Origin: Streptomyces sp. 2131.1
GTDB taxonomy: Bacteria > Actinomycetota > Actinomycetes > Streptomycetales > Streptomycetaceae
Reading direction: 5' to 3'
DNA: 64,000 bases
Assembly: GCF_900105515.1 (NCBI RefSeq)
Contig: NZ_FNSY01000001.1
Location: forward strand, 1,054,001 to 1,118,000
Positions 1-8,085 of the stretch are shown here, piece after piece. Made by a program: the position numbers and the translations under genes. Positions within the stretch are counted from its first letter, which is position 1, and each line of letters begins with the position of its first letter. Below the pieces are notes generated by a model, which was not told the DNA's origin, made no database searches, and worked only from the letters and a program-made list of their open reading frames with translations.

Positions 1-824
1 AGCCGGGGCACGGACTCGGGCATCGGGATGGCCGCCTGGGTGTCCTGCCAGGCGGTGGAGAAGTGGGTGAGCAGGAGATCGGTGACCGCGCCGGGCTGCT
101 CGACGGGCGCCAGGTGCGAGGCGCCGGGCACCAGCGCGAGCCGGGCGTCCGGTATCCCGGCGACCAGGGTGCGCGCGTCACCGGGCCCGGTCACCCGGTC
201 CTCGGCCCCGACCACGACCAGCGTGGGGACCGGGATGCGGCCCAGCTCCGTACGGATGTCGAACGCGGCCAGGGCCTCGCAGGCGGCGATGTAGCACCCC
301 GGATCGGTGGTCCGCACCATCTGGACGGCCCACTCGACGATGGCGGGCTGCGCGGCGGCGAACGCGGGCGTGAACCAGCGCTCGGGCGCGGTGCGCGCCA
401 TGGGCTCCAGGCCGTTCGTACGGACGATGACCCCGCGCTGCCGAAACTCGTCCGCGCTGCCGAACCGGGGCGAGGACGCCACCAGGGCGAGCGCGGCGAC
501 CCGGTGCGGGTACCGCAGCGCGAGGTCCGTCCCGATCGCGCCGCCGATCGAGCACCCCGCGTACCCGAACCGCTGGACCCCGACCCCGTCGAGCGTCGCC
601 AGCAGCCGGTCCCCCAGCTCCGCCACAGCGGTCGCGGGCCGGGCCGGCGCCCCGCCGTGGCCGGGGAGGTCGTAGCGGAAGACTCTCCAGTGCCGGGTGA
701 GCTCGGGTATCTGGCGGTCCCACATGTGCCATGTGGTGCCGAGGGAGGGCCCGATCACCAGGACCGGCGCGTCCTCGGGGCCGTCGAAGCGGTATTGCAG
801 GGTGTTCGGTGGTGTCTCGCTCAC
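1..824 (-). CDS. alpha/beta hydrolase, 3-oxoadipate enol-lactonase type (partial, 3' end outside window)
   Basis: Reading leftward from a GTG at 824 (an in-frame GTG at 833 is an alternative; a GAGGCGG ribosome site precedes 824) gives an alpha/beta hydrolase of at least 274 residues that runs off the window. The nucleophile elbow is Gly-Cys-Ser-Ile-Gly-Gly, and a late GASHLAP segment carries the likely catalytic His. The sequence resembles PcaD, which hydrolyses 3-oxoadipate enol-lactone in the protocatechuate branch of the beta-ketoadipate pathway. The frame continues past the normal end of the hydrolase fold (after LTHFSTAWQ), as in the actinobacterial PcaL fusion, where 4-carboxymuconolactone decarboxylase follows; that part would lie outside the window, so the fusion is inferred. 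It diverges from the phosphoesterase gene to its right and has no evident link to the peptide cluster. Confidence 0.75.
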   Translation of the reverse strand, partial: MSETPPNTLQYRFDGPEDAPVLVIGPSLGTTWHMWDRQIPELTRHWRVFRYDLPGHGGAPARPATAVAELGDRLLATLDGVGVQRFGYAGCSIGGAIGTDLALRYPHRVAALALVASSPRFGSADEFRQRGVIVRTNGLEPMARTAPERWFTPAFAAAQPAIVEWAVQMVRTTDPGCYIAACEALAAFDIRTELGRIPVPTLVVVGAEDRVTGPGDARTLVAGIPDARLALVPGASHLAPVEQPGAVTDLLLTHFSTAWQDTQAAIPMPESVPR

Positions 825-911
825 CCGCCTCACGCTCTCATACCGCCGGTACCCCTCCCGAATCGGCCACCGGGTACAGTGCCCGGCGGCATTACGGCCG
901 AGGAGGGAAAC

Positions 912-2141
912 GTGACCGACACCAGCGAGGCCCGGTCCGCGGACGATGCGGCGCCGGCGGCGCCGCGGAGCCTGCTGCGCCGGCTCATGCGCTACATCCC
1001 CCTGGTCGCCCCGGTCCTGCTGTGGGCCGTGCCGTGCTGGGTGCTGCTGTACACCGGCCAGCACTGGCCGCTGCCCGTGACGGTTGCGGCCACCTGTGTC
1101 TTCGTCCTCGGACTCGTCACCATGCCGTTCGCCATGGTGCGCGGGCACGGCAAGCGGCAGCAGGACCGGGCGGCGATCCTCGGGGACACCCTGCTCGGGT
1201 CGGTCTGGGTGCTGTTCACCTGGTCCGTCGTGCTCGGCGTCCTGCTGCGGCTCGCCCTGACCGTGGCCGGGACCGGCGACGGCCAGGGCCGGGCCAGGAT
1301 CGTCACCTGGTCGGTGCTCGCGGTTGCCGCCGTCCTGCTCGCCTGGGGTTGCACGGAGGCGCGCCGGGTGCCGCGGGTGCGCCGGCTCGATGTGGAACTG
1401 CCGCGACTGGGAGCCGGGCTGGACGGCACCCGGGTCGCCCTGATCACGGACACCCACTACGGGCCGCTGGACCGGGTCCGCTGGTCGGAGCGGGTCTGCG
1501 CGGAGGTCGACGCCCTGGAGGCGGACCTGGTCTGCCACACCGGGGACATCGCGGACGGCACGGCCGACCGCCGCCGGGCCCAGGCCGCGCCGCTCGGCAC
1601 GGTCCGCGCCACCCATGCCCGCGTCTACGTGACCGGGAACCACGAGTACTACAGCGAGGCCCAGGGCTGGGTCGACCTGATGGACGAGCTCGGCTGGCAG
1701 CCGCTGCGCAACCGCCATGTGCTGATCGAACGCGGCGGCGACAGCCTCGTGGTCGCCGGTGTGGACGACGTCACCGCCGAGTCCTCCGGCCTGGCCGGTC
1801 ACCGCGCGCACCTCGCCGGGGCGCTGGACGGCGCCGACCCCGACCTGCCGGTGCTGCTCCTGGCCCACCAGCCCAAGTTCATCGACCGGGCCGTCGAGGG
1901 CGGCGTCGACCTCCAGCTCTCGGGCCACACCCACGGCGGACAGATCTGGCCGTTCCACTACCTGGTCCGCCTCGACCAGCCCGCCGTCGCGGGGCTCAGC
2001 CGCCACGGCGAGCGCACACAGCTCTACACCAGCCGGGGCACCGGATTCTGGGGGCCGCCCTTCCGGGTCTTCGCACCCAGCGAGATCACGCTGCTGGTGC
2101 TGCGCTCGCCGCAGCGGCCGGAGGCGTCCGCCGCTTTCTGA
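912..2141 (+). CDS. membrane-anchored metallophosphoesterase (YkuE-like)
   Basis: A 409-residue protein starting at GTG 912, 5 nt after a strong AGGAGGG. The first about 145 residues hold four hydrophobic segments (near 30-48, 54-75, 95-115 and 128-145). The rest is a calcineurin-like phosphoesterase domain presumably held at the membrane. Metal-binding motifs are in the expected order: D180-x-H182 in ITDTHYG, D212 in HTGDIAD, N243-H244 in GNHEYY, and H339/H341 in SGHTHGGQ. The fold suits the YkuE-type dinuclear metal phosphoesterases; the physiological substrate cannot be read from the sequence. It is divergent from the hydrolase at 1-824 and followed 10 bp later by the convergent SnoaL-like gene. 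Probably housekeeping rather than cluster function. Confidence 0.88.
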   Translation: MTDTSEARSADDAAPAAPRSLLRRLMRYIPLVAPVLLWAVPCWVLLYTGQHWPLPVTVAATCVFVLGLVTMPFAMVRGHGKRQQDRAAILGDTLLGSVWVLFTWSVVLGVLLRLALTVAGTGDGQGRARIVTWSVLAVAAVLLAWGCTEARRVPRVRRLDVELPRLGAGLDGTRVALITDTHYGPLDRVRWSERVCAEVDALEADLVCHTGDIADGTADRRRAQAAPLGTVRATHARVYVTGNHEYYSEAQGWVDLMDELGWQPLRNRHVLIERGGDSLVVAGVDDVTAESSGLAGHRAHLAGALDGADPDLPVLLLAHQPKFIDRAVEGGVDLQLSGHTHGGQIWPFHYLVRLDQPAVAGLSRHGERTQLYTSRGTGFWGPPFRVFAPSEITLLVLRSPQRPEASAAF

Positions 2142-2151
2142 GGGGCGGACG

Positions 2152-2550
2152 TCACGGTTCCGCGTGGTAGTAGCGCGTACAGGACTCCACCATGCCGTCG
2201 GCGGCGATGCGGAAGAAGTCCACGAAGCGCACACCGGCGGCGTCGTCGCCGGTGCCGATGCGGCGGCCGGCGGCCACCACGGTCCGGGCGTGGGCGACGA
2301 CGTGGTCGATCTCGTGGCGGGCACGGGACCCCAGGTGGTCGCGGTGGGTGTGCACGAACGCGCTCCGGCCGTGGGCCGTCGGGGCGCCCGGCAGGTCCAG
2401 TTCGACGTGGTCGTGCAGCAGCGACGCACACGCGTCGAGGTCTCCGGCGTCGAGGTAGTCGTAGACGAGACGGACGTGGTCGGTGCCCGCCGCGGTGACC
2501 AGGTCGCCCACGGTGTACGGGTCTGTGCTCGTCCAGGCGTCGGTGTGCAT
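2152..2550 (-). CDS. SnoaL/NTF2-like small protein
   Basis: A 132-residue protein starting at ATG 2550 behind a strong AAAGGAGG site. Length and pattern fit the NTF2-like SnoaL fold: a YDYLDAGDLDACASLLHDHVELDLPG segment near residues 29-54 and a C-terminal FVDFFRI...ESCTRYYH. Members are polyketide cyclases, isomerases, or small binding domains of unknown role. No catalytic assignment is possible from sequence alone. It is divergent from the SARP gene and shares with it a 98-bp promoter region containing a paired GATAG repeat, so it may be co-regulated with the regulator block. Confidence 0.75.
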   Translation of the reverse strand: MHTDAWTSTDPYTVGDLVTAAGTDHVRLVYDYLDAGDLDACASLLHDHVELDLPGAPTAHGRSAFVHTHRDHLGSRARHEIDHVVAHARTVVAAGRRIGTGDDAAGVRFVDFFRIAADGMVESCTRYYHAEP

Positions 2551-2604
2551 GGACGCCTCCTTTCTCCTTCACCCGGCACTCTTCCGGGCCGCGCCAACCC
2601 CCGC

Positions 2605-2620
2605 CTATCGCGCCGCTATC
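2605..2620. promoter_or_regulatory. paired CTATC/GATAG repeat, 11-bp period (candidate SARP operator)
   Basis: Two CTATC copies start at 2605 and 2616, one helical turn (11 bp) apart, in the region between the SnoaL-like and SARP genes. Read on the minus strand, the site is GATAGCGGCGCGATAGG. An almost identical site occurs at 6168-6183 before the secreted-peptide gene. Direct repeats with 11-bp period are the classic target layout of SARP/OmpR-type DNA-binding domains. Auto-regulation by the adjacent SARP is inferred. Confidence 0.5.
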
Positions 2621-2648
2621 CGCTGTCCGGTCACGCTGGGCACGCAGG

Positions 2649-5600
2649 ATGGACAGATGCGTGAGGATTGTGAAAACTTTGGGGACGTTGATCCCGGAGT
2701 ATCAACGCGCTCACGAGCTGGGGGTCTCGGTGGCCGAGGGTACGACGCACACGGTCCAGGATGCCCCCGGCGCGGCGAGACCTCCCTTCCAATTGCTGGG
2801 CCCCCTCCAGGTGCGGGGCAAGGCCGGTCCGCTGCGGGTGCCGCCCGGCCGGCAGGAGGTCATCCTCGCCGCGCTGCTGCTGGAGGCGAACCGGGTCGTC
2901 GGCACGAACTACCTGGTGGACCTCATATGGGAGGACAACCCCCCGGAGACCGCCCGCACCCAGGTGCAGATCTGCGTCTCCCGGCTGCGGAAGCTGCTGG
3001 CCGGTGCGGACAGCACGGTCTCCATAACGACCCGGCCGCCGGGGTACGTCCTGCACGTCGACACCGGGGACGTCGACTCGCTGCTCTTCACCGGACTGGT
3101 CGCGATGGCCAGGCGACAGCGCGACGACGGCGAGCCGGAGAAGGCGGTGGCGCTACTGAAGTCGGCGGTCGCTCTGTGGCAGGGCGACTCCCTGAGCGGG
3201 CTGGAGAGCGGTCCGCTCGCCAACAAGGCGCGACAGCTCGACGAGGAACGCCTGAGCGCCGTCGAACTGCGGATGCAGCTGGAGCTCGAACTCGGACGGC
3301 ACGACCGGCTCGTAGGAGAGCTTCAACTCCTCACCCATGAAAACCCGTTGCGGGAACGTCTGCGCGGTCAGCTGATGTGCGCCCTGTACTGGTCGGGTCG
3401 GCAGGCGGAGGCGCTGGAGGCGTTCCGGACCGGGCGCAGGATCCTCGGTCAGGAGCTGGGCCTGGAACCGGGCAGGGAGCTACGACGCCTGGAGCAGGCG
3501 ATCCTCGCCGGTGAACTGCCCCCGCCGGTACGGGCACAGCAGCCCCGGCCCCGTGACGACAAGCCCGCAGTGAGTGAAGGCGGCGCCCCTGCCCCTCGCC
3601 GGCCTGCGGCGGCACTGTCCGAGGCCACCGGGCCGGCCGAGCACCGGACCGGTGGGGAGCCGGACGAGCGGACCGCCGCCGAGGACTCCCCCGTCGGGCG
3701 CTCCGAACCGCAGGCCCACGATGCCCGGCCGCAGCAACTCCCCGCCTCCACCTCGGACTTCGTGGCGGATGACGCCCAGCTCGCTGTGTTGGAGAAGGCG
3801 CTGACCGGCGGCCGTGAGCGCAAGGCGGTCGGCCTCGCGGTGATCACCGGGAAGCCGGGCACCGGCAAGTCCACGCTCGCCGTGAACCTCGCGCACCGCC
3901 TCGCCGAGACGGGCTTCCCCGACGGGCAGCTCTACTGCGACCTGCGCGGCACCGGCACCCCGGCCACGACCCTGGAGGTGCTGGGCCGTTTCCTGCGGGC
4001 GCTGGGCATTCCGGGTCAGCTGATCCCGGAATCGCTGGACGAGCGGGCGGAGATGTACCGCACCCGGCTCGCCTCCCGCCGGGTTCTGGTGGTTCTGGAC
4101 GACGCCGCGTCGGAGAGCCAGGTGCAGCGCCTGCTGCCGGGGAGCCGCGACTGCGCCGTCCTCGTCACCAGCCGGGCGCGGCTGACCGCGCTGCCGGGCG
4201 CGCACCGCGTGGAGCTGGACGTGCTCGACGAGGAGAGGGCGCTGAAGCTGCTCTCCCGGATCATCGGGGAGGAGCGGGTCGAGGGGGAGGCCGCGTCGGC
4301 GGAGGCGCTGGTGCGTACGGTCGGACGGCTGCCGCTGGCGTTGCGGATCGTGGCCGCCCGGCTGGCCGCCCGTCCGCACTGGACGCTCGCGTCGATGGTG
4401 CACCGGCTCGCCAACGAACGGCACCGGCTGGACGAGCTGGCGCACGGCGAGATGACGATGCGGGCCAGCCTCTCGCTCACGTACAACGGTCTGGCGGCGG
4501 AGGACCGGGGGCTGCTGCGGCTGCTGAGCATGGCGCGGACGCCGACGCTGCCCGGCTGGCTGGCCGGGGCGCTGCTGGACGACGACCGCCCCGTGCCGTC
4601 GGACCTGCTGGAACCGCTCGTCGACATGCAGATGCTGGACGTCGTGGGCGTGGAGCGGACCGGCGGCTACCGGTACCAGTTCCACGAGATCATCCGGGTG
4701 TACGCGCGCGAGCAGCTGGCCGCGCAGGACGCACCCGAGCTGCGGCGGGAGGCGCTCGTCCGGATGGCGGGCGGCTGGATGTATCTGGCGCAGGAGGCCC
4801 ATCGCAAGGTGTACGGCGGTGACTTCACCGTGCTGCACGGCGACGCCCCGCGCTGGGCTCCGCCCCCGTCCTGCACCGAGGAGCTGCTCACCGATCCGCT
4901 GGCGTGGTTCGACGCGGAGCAGGGCGCGCTGTGCGGGATGGTGGAGCAGGCCGCCGACGAGGGCCTGCACGACGTCAGCTGGAACCTGGCGACGACACTG
5001 GTCACGCTGTTCGAGGTGCGGGGCCACTACGACCTGTGGGAACAGACCCATGTACGGGCGCTGAGCGCCGTCCGCAAGGCCGGGAACCTGCGGGGCACCG
5101 CCGCCGTACGGGCCTCGCTCGGCTCGCTGTACATGAGCCGCAACGAGTTCGACATGGCGCGCCAGGCGCTGAGTTCGGCGCTCGACGTCTTCCAGGCGCT
5201 CGACGAGCCGCAGGGCGAGGCGCTGTGCCGCCGCGACATGGCGCTGATCGCCCGGACGAACGGCGAGGACGACACGGCGCTGGAGCTGTACGACCGGTCC
5301 CTTGCCGACTTCGACCGGGCCGGTGACGTGGTGGGGCGGGCGATCGTGCTGACGCAGAGCGCGCACATCCGGATGCGCCGGGGCGAGACGGACGCGGCGC
5401 AGGCGCAGTTGGACGAGGCGCTTGAGATATACGACGGGGTGGGCTATCTGGGCGGCAGGGCGCGGACCCTGCGGCGGGTGGGCCAACTGCTGCTTGAGCG
5501 GGGCGAGCTGGATCTCGCGGTGCTGACGTTCACGGAGGTCCTGGAGCTGTGCCGGGATTCCGGTGACGTGATAGGCGAGGGGCATCTGCTGCGGGATCTG

Positions 5601-5846
5601 GGCCAGGCCTTCGTGCTGATGGGCCGGCCCGACCGGGCCACGTACTTCTTCGACCGGGCCGTCGCGGCCCGGGAGCAGATCATGGACTTCGGCGGTGGCG
5701 CTCTGGCCCGCCTGGATCTGGCCCGGCTGCTGGACGACGAGCCGGGGCGTTCCCGGGAACTGCTGACCCCCGCTCTGGAGGTCTTCACGAGCCGGGGCAT
5801 GAAGCGGGAACTGGCGGAGACCCGGCGGCTGCTCGGCGCGGGTTAG
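2649..5846 (+). CDS. AfsR-type SARP transcriptional regulator with NB-ARC and TPR domains
   Basis: A 1065-residue regulator. An OmpR/SARP winged-helix DNA-binding domain begins near residue 47 (FQLLGPLQV), followed by the bacterial transcriptional activation domain to about 280. A low-complexity linker to about 375 leads to an NB-ARC ATPase whose P-loop is GKPGTGKST (Lys about 407), then a C-terminal TPR array (about 820-1050). The layout is that of AfsR, which activates antibiotic clusters in Streptomyces. The start is uncertain: ATG 2649 gives the length quoted but has a weak ribosome site. GTG 2670 (behind GAGG) and GTG 2730 (behind GGGGG) would leave the SARP domain intact and allow a longer leader. 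A paired 11-bp-spaced repeat lies 29-44 bp upstream of 2649. It is probably a pathway-level activator for the NRPS cluster. Confidence 0.92.
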   Translation: MDRCVRIVKTLGTLIPEYQRAHELGVSVAEGTTHTVQDAPGAARPPFQLLGPLQVRGKAGPLRVPPGRQEVILAALLLEANRVVGTNYLVDLIWEDNPPETARTQVQICVSRLRKLLAGADSTVSITTRPPGYVLHVDTGDVDSLLFTGLVAMARRQRDDGEPEKAVALLKSAVALWQGDSLSGLESGPLANKARQLDEERLSAVELRMQLELELGRHDRLVGELQLLTHENPLRERLRGQLMCALYWSGRQAEALEAFRTGRRILGQELGLEPGRELRRLEQAILAGELPPPVRAQQPRPRDDKPAVSEGGAPAPRRPAAALSEATGPAEHRTGGEPDERTAAEDSPVGRSEPQAHDARPQQLPASTSDFVADDAQLAVLEKALTGGRERKAVGLAVITGKPGTGKSTLAVNLAHRLAETGFPDGQLYCDLRGTGTPATTLEVLGRFLRALGIPGQLIPESLDERAEMYRTRLASRRVLVVLDDAASESQVQRLLPGSRDCAVLVTSRARLTALPGAHRVELDVLDEERALKLLSRIIGEERVEGEAASAEALVRTVGRLPLALRIVAARLAARPHWTLASMVHRLANERHRLDELAHGEMTMRASLSLTYNGLAAEDRGLLRLLSMARTPTLPGWLAGALLDDDRPVPSDLLEPLVDMQMLDVVGVERTGGYRYQFHEIIRVYAREQLAAQDAPELRREALVRMAGGWMYLAQEAHRKVYGGDFTVLHGDAPRWAPPPSCTEELLTDPLAWFDAEQGALCGMVEQAADEGLHDVSWNLATTLVTLFEVRGHYDLWEQTHVRALSAVRKAGNLRGTAAVRASLGSLYMSRNEFDMARQALSSALDVFQALDEPQGEALCRRDMALIARTNGEDDTALELYDRSLADFDRAGDVVGRAIVLTQSAHIRMRRGETDAAQAQLDEALEIYDGVGYLGGRARTLRRVGQLLLERGELDLAVLTFTEVLELCRDSGDVIGEGHLLRDLGQAFVLMGRPDRATYFFDRAVAAREQIMDFGGGALARLDLARLLDDEPGRSRELLTPALEVFTSRGMKRELAETRRLLGAG

Positions 5847-5866
5847 ACCGCGCGGACCGGGGGGCG

Positions 5867-5883
5867 GGGCGCGAAGGGCGCCC
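5867..5883. terminator. possible weak hairpin terminator between convergent genes
   Basis: GGGCGC, a 5-nt loop and GCGCCC form a 6-bp GC stem in the 45-bp gap between the convergent SARP and secreted-peptide genes. There is no U-tract, so it is only a weak candidate for a bidirectional terminator. Confidence 0.35.
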
Positions 5884-5891
5884 GGCGGCGG

Positions 5892-6086
5892 TCAGTCCCA
5901 GGGGTTGTTGTCCGTGGAGCCGGTGCTGCCCGGGGTGGGGGTGCTGCTGGTCGTGGCCGGCTGGGTGCCGGTGCCGGACGCGTCGTCGGCCCAGCCGGCC
6001 TGGACGCCGATGCCGGTGACGATCACGACCGCGACGGTGGCGAAAGCGGCGCGGAGGGCGTTGCGGGTGGTGGTGTTCTTCGTCAT
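5892..6086 (-). CDS. small secreted peptide precursor, 64 aa
   Basis: ATG 6086 follows a GAAGGGA ribosome site. The protein has a basic start (K3, R8, R12), a hydrophobic core (about residues 15-30) and a plausible signal-peptidase site after A33 (GWA/DD). This leaves a 31-residue Thr/Ser/Pro-rich mature peptide ending STDNNPWD. There is no Cys, membrane anchor or known domain. It sits between two regulators with sensory ATPase/TPR architecture, and its promoter region carries the same paired GATAG repeat as the SARP gene. It could be an extracellular signal or just a small exported protein; a signalling role is inference from context. Confidence 0.7.
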   Translation of the reverse strand: MTKNTTTRNALRAAFATVAVVIVTGIGVQAGWADDASGTGTQPATTSSTPTPGSTGSTDNNPWD

Positions 6087-6457
6087 CGGACTGTCCCTTC
6101 GTCGGTGTTCCGTCTGCTTGTGGACACCACGTTAGGAACGGGCGGATTCACCGCACCGGTCCCGGCCCTATCCCCCCGCTATCACGGATCGAGGGCCGTG
6201 TGCCGGGGGTCGGGGCCCCGCTTTCACCGGTCGCGCTCCCACGGGTGGCGGGGCTGTGACCTGCCGCTCGTACGCGCTCCGCCGCTATCTCCGCGGGGGC
6301 CGGCGGAGCCGTTCCGGCGTTGGCCGCGCGATGCCTCCCGGATAGCCCGCCTGTAGAGGATTCCGGCAGCAGCAAGGCACGACAGCCGTCCCCCAGGCGC
6401 CCTGGCCCCAAGCCGCTTTCCCGAGGGCGCCACTCCCCGACGAGCAGGAGTCCTTTC
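6087..6457. promoter_or_regulatory. 371-bp divergent promoter region: secreted peptide / XRE regulator
   Basis: No convincing gene was seen here. The paired CTATC repeat lies at 6168-6172 and 6179-6183. A -10-like TAACGT for the leftward peptide gene is at 6134-6129. A lone GATAGCGGCG (minus strand) lies at 6280-6289, and GATAG at 6341 is followed 11 bp later by TGTAG. The rightward XRE gene has AGGAG at 6446-6450. The repeats match the site in front of the SARP gene, implying joint control. Confidence 0.5.
6168..6183. promoter_or_regulatory. second copy of the paired GATAG operator
   Basis: On the minus strand this reads GATAGCGGGGGGATAGG, matching the site at 2605-2620 at nearly every position and with the same 11-bp period. 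It lies about 82 bp upstream of the peptide start codon, within reach of its promoter. This is a second candidate SARP target. Confidence 0.5.
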
Positions 6458-7807
6458 ATGACCCTCAGCCACCCCCCGCAGGACACCCCGGCCACCACCG
6501 CGCCGCTCGGCTCCCTGATACGCGGCCACCGGCTCCGTATCGGCCTCACCCAGCGGGAGCTGGCGGACCTGTCCACCATCAGCGTGCGGGCCATCCGGGA
6601 CCTGGAGAAGGGGAAGGCCCAGCGGCCCAGAACGGACACCGTGCGGCTCATCGCCGACGCGCTGAGACTCGGTCCCCGGGCCAGGACCGACCTGGAGGCC
6701 GCGGCCCGGCGCGGGCCGCGTGCGGGCGGTGAGGTCCGGCGCCTGTCCATGGAGCGGGCCGCGCCGCCGGTGCCGCTGTACCCGCTGGTCGGGCGGGAGG
6801 CGGAGGCCGGCGTCATCGTGGAGGAGCTGGGGTCCGGCACGGAGCGGCTGATCACCGTCGTCGGTCTGAGCGGTGTCGGCAAGACCCGGCTCGTCCTGGA
6901 GGCCGCCGCCCGGCTGTACGACGCCGGGCTGCCGGTGCTGTGGCACTACGGCGACGGCGCCACCGCCGACTGCCTCCGAGCCGACGACGACCCGTTGCCC
7001 CGGCTCGCTGACGCGTGCGCCCGGTACCTGCGGGGCGGCGGCGAACCCGAGGAACTGCTGCCCGAACTCTCGGAAGCGCTGACCGCGCTCAACAGCGAGG
7101 TTACCGAGGGAGGTTGCGCCGTGCTCGTCCTCGACGGGGTCGACACCGCCGCCCTCGACTTCGGCCGCCTGAGCCGGCTGCTGCGTACGTTCCCCGGCCT
7201 GCGGTTGCTGATCACCGGGGAGCGGCCGTGGAACGTACCGGGCGAACGCCTCTTCCTGCTCTCCCCGTTGGAGGCGCCCGCGCCGGCCGCCGGGCACACC
7301 GGCGCGCCCGCGGTGAGGTTCTTCCTCAGCCAGCTGCGCCGGGTCCGCCCCGATCTCGTGCCCGACGAGCAGGCGCTCGCCGATGTCGCCTGGATCTGCC
7401 ACCGCCTCGACGGCCACCCGGCGGCGCTCGGTGCCGCGGCCTCCTGGCTCACGGTCTGCGACCTCTCGACGCTGCGGAACATCGTGGACGCGGACCCGGC
7501 CCCGCTCCTCGACCACCTGGCCGGCGGCCCGGACGGTTCCCGCCTCCAGGTACGGGTCGGCCGCACCCTCGCCGCGCTGCCCGCCCCGTACCGCACGCTC
7601 ATCGGCGACCTGTGCCATGTGGGCGACGGGGAGTTCCTCCTCCAGGACGTCGTCCGGCTCACCGGCCGCCCGCTGCCGGAGTGCGGCCGGCTGATCCGGG
7701 AGCTGCTGGTCGGCGGGGTGATCCGGACGTGCACGGACGGCGGCCGCTCGGCGTTCCGGGTGCTCTGCGTGGTGCGGGCGGCGGCCGGCGCGGCGGCCGC
7801 GGTCTGA
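6458..7807 (+). CDS. XRE-family HTH regulator with NB-ARC ATPase domain
   Basis: A 449-residue protein from ATG 6458 (AGGAG 7 nt upstream). The N-terminal Cro/C1 helix-turn-helix spans about residues 16-72 (LTQRELADLSTISVRAIRDLEKG). A linker leads to an NTPase with P-loop GLSGVGKT (K142) and a Walker-B-like CAVLVLDGVD. The C-terminal helical part probably serves as sensor arm. There is no C-terminal LuxR helix-turn-helix, so DNA binding must come from the N-terminal domain. It stands directly before the NRPS-A promoter, so it is a good candidate pathway regulator whose activity would depend on nucleotide or ligand binding. The target is not known; the CTGCCG boxes downstream are the obvious thing to test. 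Confidence 0.88.
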   Translation: MTLSHPPQDTPATTAPLGSLIRGHRLRIGLTQRELADLSTISVRAIRDLEKGKAQRPRTDTVRLIADALRLGPRARTDLEAAARRGPRAGGEVRRLSMERAAPPVPLYPLVGREAEAGVIVEELGSGTERLITVVGLSGVGKTRLVLEAAARLYDAGLPVLWHYGDGATADCLRADDDPLPRLADACARYLRGGGEPEELLPELSEALTALNSEVTEGGCAVLVLDGVDTAALDFGRLSRLLRTFPGLRLLITGERPWNVPGERLFLLSPLEAPAPAAGHTGAPAVRFFLSQLRRVRPDLVPDEQALADVAWICHRLDGHPAALGAAASWLTVCDLSTLRNIVDADPAPLLDHLAGGPDGSRLQVRVGRTLAALPAPYRTLIGDLCHVGDGEFLLQDVVRLTGRPLPECGRLIRELLVGGVIRTCTDGGRSAFRVLCVVRAAAGAAAAV

Positions 7808-7836
7808 CCGCGCCCGCGTCCCGGGCACGGTCCGGG

Positions 7837-7981
7837 CGGCAGCCCGCGCCGACGCTGCCGTCCGACTGCCGAGGCGTCCGCCTGCACGGTGCGGCTGCCT
7901 GCCGACTGCCGCAGCGCCGCCGAACTGCTGGCCCTACCGCCGGAACAACTGCCGGTCCGGGTCCGGCCCCGGCGGTTGTAT
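7837..7981 (+). promoter_or_regulatory. NRPS-A promoter region with clustered CTGCCG boxes
   Basis: CTGCCG occurs at 7855, 7866, 7899, 7906 and 7949, with an inverted copy at 7837. The pairs 7855/7866 and 7895 (CTGCCT)/7906 have 11-bp period. The 11-mers GACTGCCGAGG (7864) and CTGCCGGTCCG (7949) both recur in the NRPS-D promoter. A -10-like TTGTAT lies at 7976-7981, 21 nt after the last box. NRPS-A starts at 8086 behind AGGAG, leaving a roughly 100-nt leader. Function as an activator site is inferred. Confidence 0.5.
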
Positions 7982-8085
7982 GGCACTGCCCGCCCGGCCC
8001 GGAGGCTCCGGCCCGCTGAGCCGGCCGAGCACCACACGCGCCACAGCCTCCCGCTCCTCCCGCCGCGACCCATACAGGAGACCCC

